Below, one piece after another: positions 61,768-64,000 of a stretch of DNA of 64,000 nt. The DNA is from Bordetella genomosp. 2 (GTDB lineage: Bacteria > Pseudomonadota > Gammaproteobacteria > Burkholderiales > Burkholderiaceae_B): NCBI RefSeq assembly GCF_002261345.1, contig NZ_NEVT01000003.1, forward strand, positions 434,001 through 498,000, read 5' to 3'. Both the position numbers and the translations under genes were made by a program. Under the pieces are notes generated by a model. The model searched no databases and had not been told where the DNA came from. It was given only the letters and a program-made list of their open reading frames with translations. How positions within the stretch are numbered: the stretch's first letter is position 1; each line of letters opens with the position of its first letter.

Positions 61768-62483
61768 AACATTCCACCGTCCTGGTCACCGGCGCCAGCC
61801 GCGGCATCGGCCGCGCCATTGCCGCGCGCCTGCTGGAAGACGGCTATGAAGTGGTGAACTTCAGCCGCGGCGCGCCGGCCAGCCTGCTGCCCGGCGAAAC
61901 CTTCATCTCGGTCGACCTGAACGATGCCGAACGCACGCGCCAGGCGGTCGCCGAGCTGGCCGCGCAGCGCGAGGTCCTGCAACTGGTGAACAACGCCGGC
62001 ATGATCAAGGTCGCCGAGATCGACCAGGTGTCGCCGCAGGCCCTGCAGGACACGCTGGCGGTGAACCTGGTGGCGCCGCTGCTGTTGTTGCAGGGCCTGC
62101 TGCCGGCGATGCGGCGACGCGGCTACGGGCGGGTCGTCAACATCGGCAGCCGCGCCGCGCTGGGCAAGCCGGGGCGGACCGCCTACGGCGCCAGCAAGGC
62201 CGGCCTGGTCGGCATGACGCGCACCTGGGCCCTGGAGCTGGCGTCCGCCGGCATCACCGTCAACGCGGTGGCGCCCGGCCCCGTGGCGACCGAGCTGTTC
62301 AACTTGTCGAATCCGCCCGATCATCCGCGCACCCGCGAGCTGGCGGCCGCCATCCCCGTGGGGCGCATCGGCCAGCCGGAAGAAGTGGCGCACGCGGTCG
62401 CCATGCTGCTGGATCCGCGCGCCGGCTTCATCACCGGCCAGACCCTGTACGTGTGCGGCGGATTGACGGTGGGCGCGGCCTGA
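61764..62483 (+). CDS. Short-chain dehydrogenase/reductase
   Basis: 239 residues of the classical SDR family: TGASRGIG (9-16) for NAD(P), NNAG (76-79), catalytic S129, Y141 and K145 (YGASK), and C-terminal GFITGQTLYVCGG. Likely oxidises or reduces a hydroxy/keto acid or its CoA ester. Its ATG overlaps the normal Bug stop by four bases (translational coupling), and it is in the same frame as the frameshifted Bug reading, so an aberrant fusion can be made. Converges on pabBC. Confidence 0.92.
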   Translation: MKHSTVLVTGASRGIGRAIAARLLEDGYEVVNFSRGAPASLLPGETFISVDLNDAERTRQAVAELAAQREVLQLVNNAGMIKVAEIDQVSPQALQDTLAVNLVAPLLLLQGLLPAMRRRGYGRVVNIGSRAALGKPGRTAYGASKAGLVGMTRTWALELASAGITVNAVAPGPVATELFNLSNPPDHPRTRELAAAIPVGRIGQPEEVAHAVAMLLDPRAGFITGQTLYVCGGLTVGAA

Positions 62484-62495
62484 GCCGCCCCGCCG

Positions 62496-64000
62496 TCAGC
62501 CGCCGCGCAGCGTCACGTCGAACCAGCCGCGCAGTGCGTTGGACAAGCGGATGCCCCGCGCCGCGTGCAGGTCGTCGAGGGTCAATACGCGCTCCTGCGC
62601 GCGCCCGGTCTCCAGCAGTTCGGCGCGCAGCACGCCCGGCAGGCAGCCGCTGGCGGGCGGCGGCGTGTACCACGCGCCGCGCACTTGCAGGTAGACGTTG
62701 GTGCGGCTGCCTTCGCACAATTCGCCGCGCTGGTTCAGGAACAACAGGTCGAAGACTTCCGGGTGCGTCGCCAGCCAGGCGGCGGCCGCGCCGTACCAGG
62801 GGCGGTGCGTGGTCTTGTAGCGCAGCAGCGGCTGGCCGGCATCCAGCGGCTGGTCGGCCAGCATGACTTGCTGGCCGGGCGCCAGCGGCGGCAGCGGCGC
62901 GGCCTGGATGCTGTGCCGGCCGTCGCGGTCGAGCAGCAGGCGCAGGCGATGCGGTCCCGGTGTGGCCAGGGCATCCGCGGCGGCGCGCAGCGCGTCCTCG
63001 ACGGCATGGCCCGGCCACGCGTAATCGAGCGCGGCACAGGCGGCTTGCAGGCGCGCCAGGTGGCGGGCCAGCAGCGGGATGCGGCGCCCGGCATCGACCA
63101 GCAGGGTTTCGATCAGTTCGACAGACATGTGGCGTTCCAGTGCGCGGTTCGTGGGGCGTTGGTTCGTTTCATGTGGAGTGCGGGTTCGTCGGGCGTCCTG
63201 GCCGGGGCAGGGCGGGGCGTCCTGCAGGATGCGGGCCTTCCACAGGCATTCCTGCCATTCGAGTTCGGGGTCGGAGTCGTGCACGATGCCGCCGCCCACA
63301 CTGTAGACGCCGCGGCCGGCTTTATCCAGCACCAGCGTGCGGATCGCCACGTTGAGCGAGAAATCGCCGTCGGGCGCCAGCCAGCCGATGGCGCCGCAAT
63401 ACAGCCCGCGCGGCGCGATCTCCATCTGGCGGATGCGGCGCATGGCCGCCACCTTGGGCGCGCCGGTCACCGATCCGCAGGGGAACAGGGCATGCAGCAC
63501 CTGTGCCAGGGTGGCGCGCGGCGCCTGCGCGGTGACAGTGGAGGTCATGGTCCATACCGTCGGATAGCGTTCCAGCGAGAACAGCGACTCGACCCGCACC
63601 GAGCCGGGTTCGGCCAGCCGGCCCAGATCGTTGCGCAGCAGGTCGACGATCATCAGGTTCTCGGCGCGGTTCTTGGGGCTGGCGTGCAGTTCGCGGCCCA
63701 GCCGCGCGTCTTCGGCGGGGTCGGCGTGGCGCGGCGCGGTGCCTTTCATGGGGCGTACCGTCAGGCGTGCGCCGTCGCGCCGCACGAACAGCTCGGGCGA
63801 GAACGACAGCACCACGCGCTCGCCGTCGTCGATGCAGGCGCCGTGCGCCACCGGGTGCCGCGCGGCGATGTGTCGGTACAACTGCTGCGGGTCGCCCTGC
63901 ACGCGCACGTCCAGCGGCTGGGTGTAATTGACCTGGTACAACTCGCCGGCCGCGATCAGCGCGCGGATCGCCTCGATCTGGCGCAGGTAATCGGCGCGCG
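62496..64000 (-). CDS. pabB: Fused aminodeoxychorismate synthase component I and aminodeoxychorismate lyase (PabB-PabC), runs off the right edge
   Basis: Only the C-terminal part is in the window. The PabB chorismate-binding domain shows LYQVNYTQPL, MKGTAPRH, ENLMIVDLLRNDLGR, TSTVTAQ, FPCGSVTGAPKVAAM and YSVGGGIVHDSD. After a linker the chain restarts as MSVELIETLLVDAG (codon at 63128) and has a class IV aminotransferase/PabC domain with YKTTHRPWYG (PLP lysine) and NQRGELCEGSRTNVYLQ. Together they make p-aminobenzoate from chorismate for folate; PabA must be elsewhere. The frame is open to base 64000; the TTG at 63939-63941 is internal, not a start. Confidence 0.93.
   Translation of the reverse strand, partial: RADYLRQIEAIRALIAAGELYQVNYTQPLDVRVQGDPQQLYRHIAARHPVAHGACIDDGERVVLSFSPELFVRRDGARLTVRPMKGTAPRHADPAEDARLGRELHASPKNRAENLMIVDLLRNDLGRLAEPGSVRVESLFSLERYPTVWTMTSTVTAQAPRATLAQVLHALFPCGSVTGAPKVAAMRRIRQMEIAPRGLYCGAIGWLAPDGDFSLNVAIRTLVLDKAGRGVYSVGGGIVHDSDPELEWQECLWKARILQDAPPCPGQDARRTRTPHETNQRPTNRALERHMSVELIETLLVDAGRRIPLLARHLARLQAACAALDYAWPGHAVEDALRAAADALATPGPHRLRLLLDRDGRHSIQAAPLPPLAPGQQVMLADQPLDAGQPLLRYKTTHRPWYGAAAAWLATHPEVFDLLFLNQRGELCEGSRTNVYLQVRGAWYTPPPASGCLPGVLRAELLETGRAQERVLTLDDLHAARGIRLSNALRGWFDVTLRGG

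Noticed and set aside
59055-62393. Minus-strand open frame of 1112 codons from the acyl-CoA ligase through the Bug and SDR region
   Set aside because: Only the first-transcribed 540 codons from 60677 match the ligase family; the rest is antisense to a Bug receptor and an SDR gene. It is long only because GC-rich DNA has few stops.
1-64000. CRISPR arrays, tRNA or rRNA genes, IS481-like elements
   Set aside because: No regularly spaced direct repeats, no cloverleaf with a T-loop GGTTCGA-type motif and no IS481-type end repeats were noticed. A covariance search (tRNAscan, Infernal) would settle it.

Overview
The window is GC-rich (roughly two thirds G+C by eye), gene-dense chromosomal DNA. It most resembles the genus Bordetella (Burkholderiales). 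The grounds are the many Bug-type tripartite-tricarboxylate (TTT) solute receptors, the housekeeping neighbourhoods (pcnB/HAD/hda with divergent purM; tsaE-amiC; mutL-miaA) and the codon bias. No species can be fixed. I saw no IS element, tRNA, rRNA or CRISPR array. About 61 protein-coding loci are supported: two run off the window edges and one carries a frameshift.

Left part (1-17 kb) is mostly core genome: pcnB (partial), a HAD phosphatase, hda, purM, miaA, mutL, dedA, amiC, tsaE and fumC. Accessory cassettes are interposed: LysR-Bug-hydrolase between purM and miaA, and AraC plus a VOC protein between amiC and mutL. A 920-bp gene-free stretch between convergent fumC and an AEC transporter gene holds two inverted copies of a ~163-bp hairpin element. 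Their stems differ in sequence but pair within each copy.

Middle part (17-42 kb) is accessory carboxylate metabolism: a Bug receptor; LysR/ggt; LysR-amidase-Bug; a minus-strand ACAD-Bug-CaiB operon; and a 12-gene plus-strand run, 28.9-41.5 kb. That run comprises MaoC hydratase, DctP, amidase, a second DctP, DctQ, DctM, MmgE/PrpD, acyl-CoA dehydrogenase, CaiB, GntR, MFS and a CitE-like lyase. Together these enzymes could import a carboxylate, activate it with CoA, oxidise and hydrate it, then split it by retro-Claisen cleavage; the substrate is not known. A BenM/CatM-like LysR with matching ATAC-N7-GTAT sites sits between the two operons.

Next (41.5-52 kb) an IclR gene faces an eight-gene operon with a near-perfect IclR-type palindrome in between: a branched-chain-type ABC importer (five genes), a class III aminotransferase and an ATP-dependent hydantoinase/lactamase pair (HyuA-HyuB). 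This is a plausible import, ring-opening and transamination route for a lactam or cyclic amide.

Right part (52-64 kb): purU, an FAD oxidoreductase, a flavin reductase, pdxH, a ChaC-like cyclotransferase, an MFS permease and tcdA. Then come a GntR/acyl-CoA ligase pair facing a Bug receptor-SDR pair, and a fused pabB-pabC gene cut by the window end. The last Bug gene is frameshifted at a run of eight G, and the shifted frame reads without a stop into the SDR gene.
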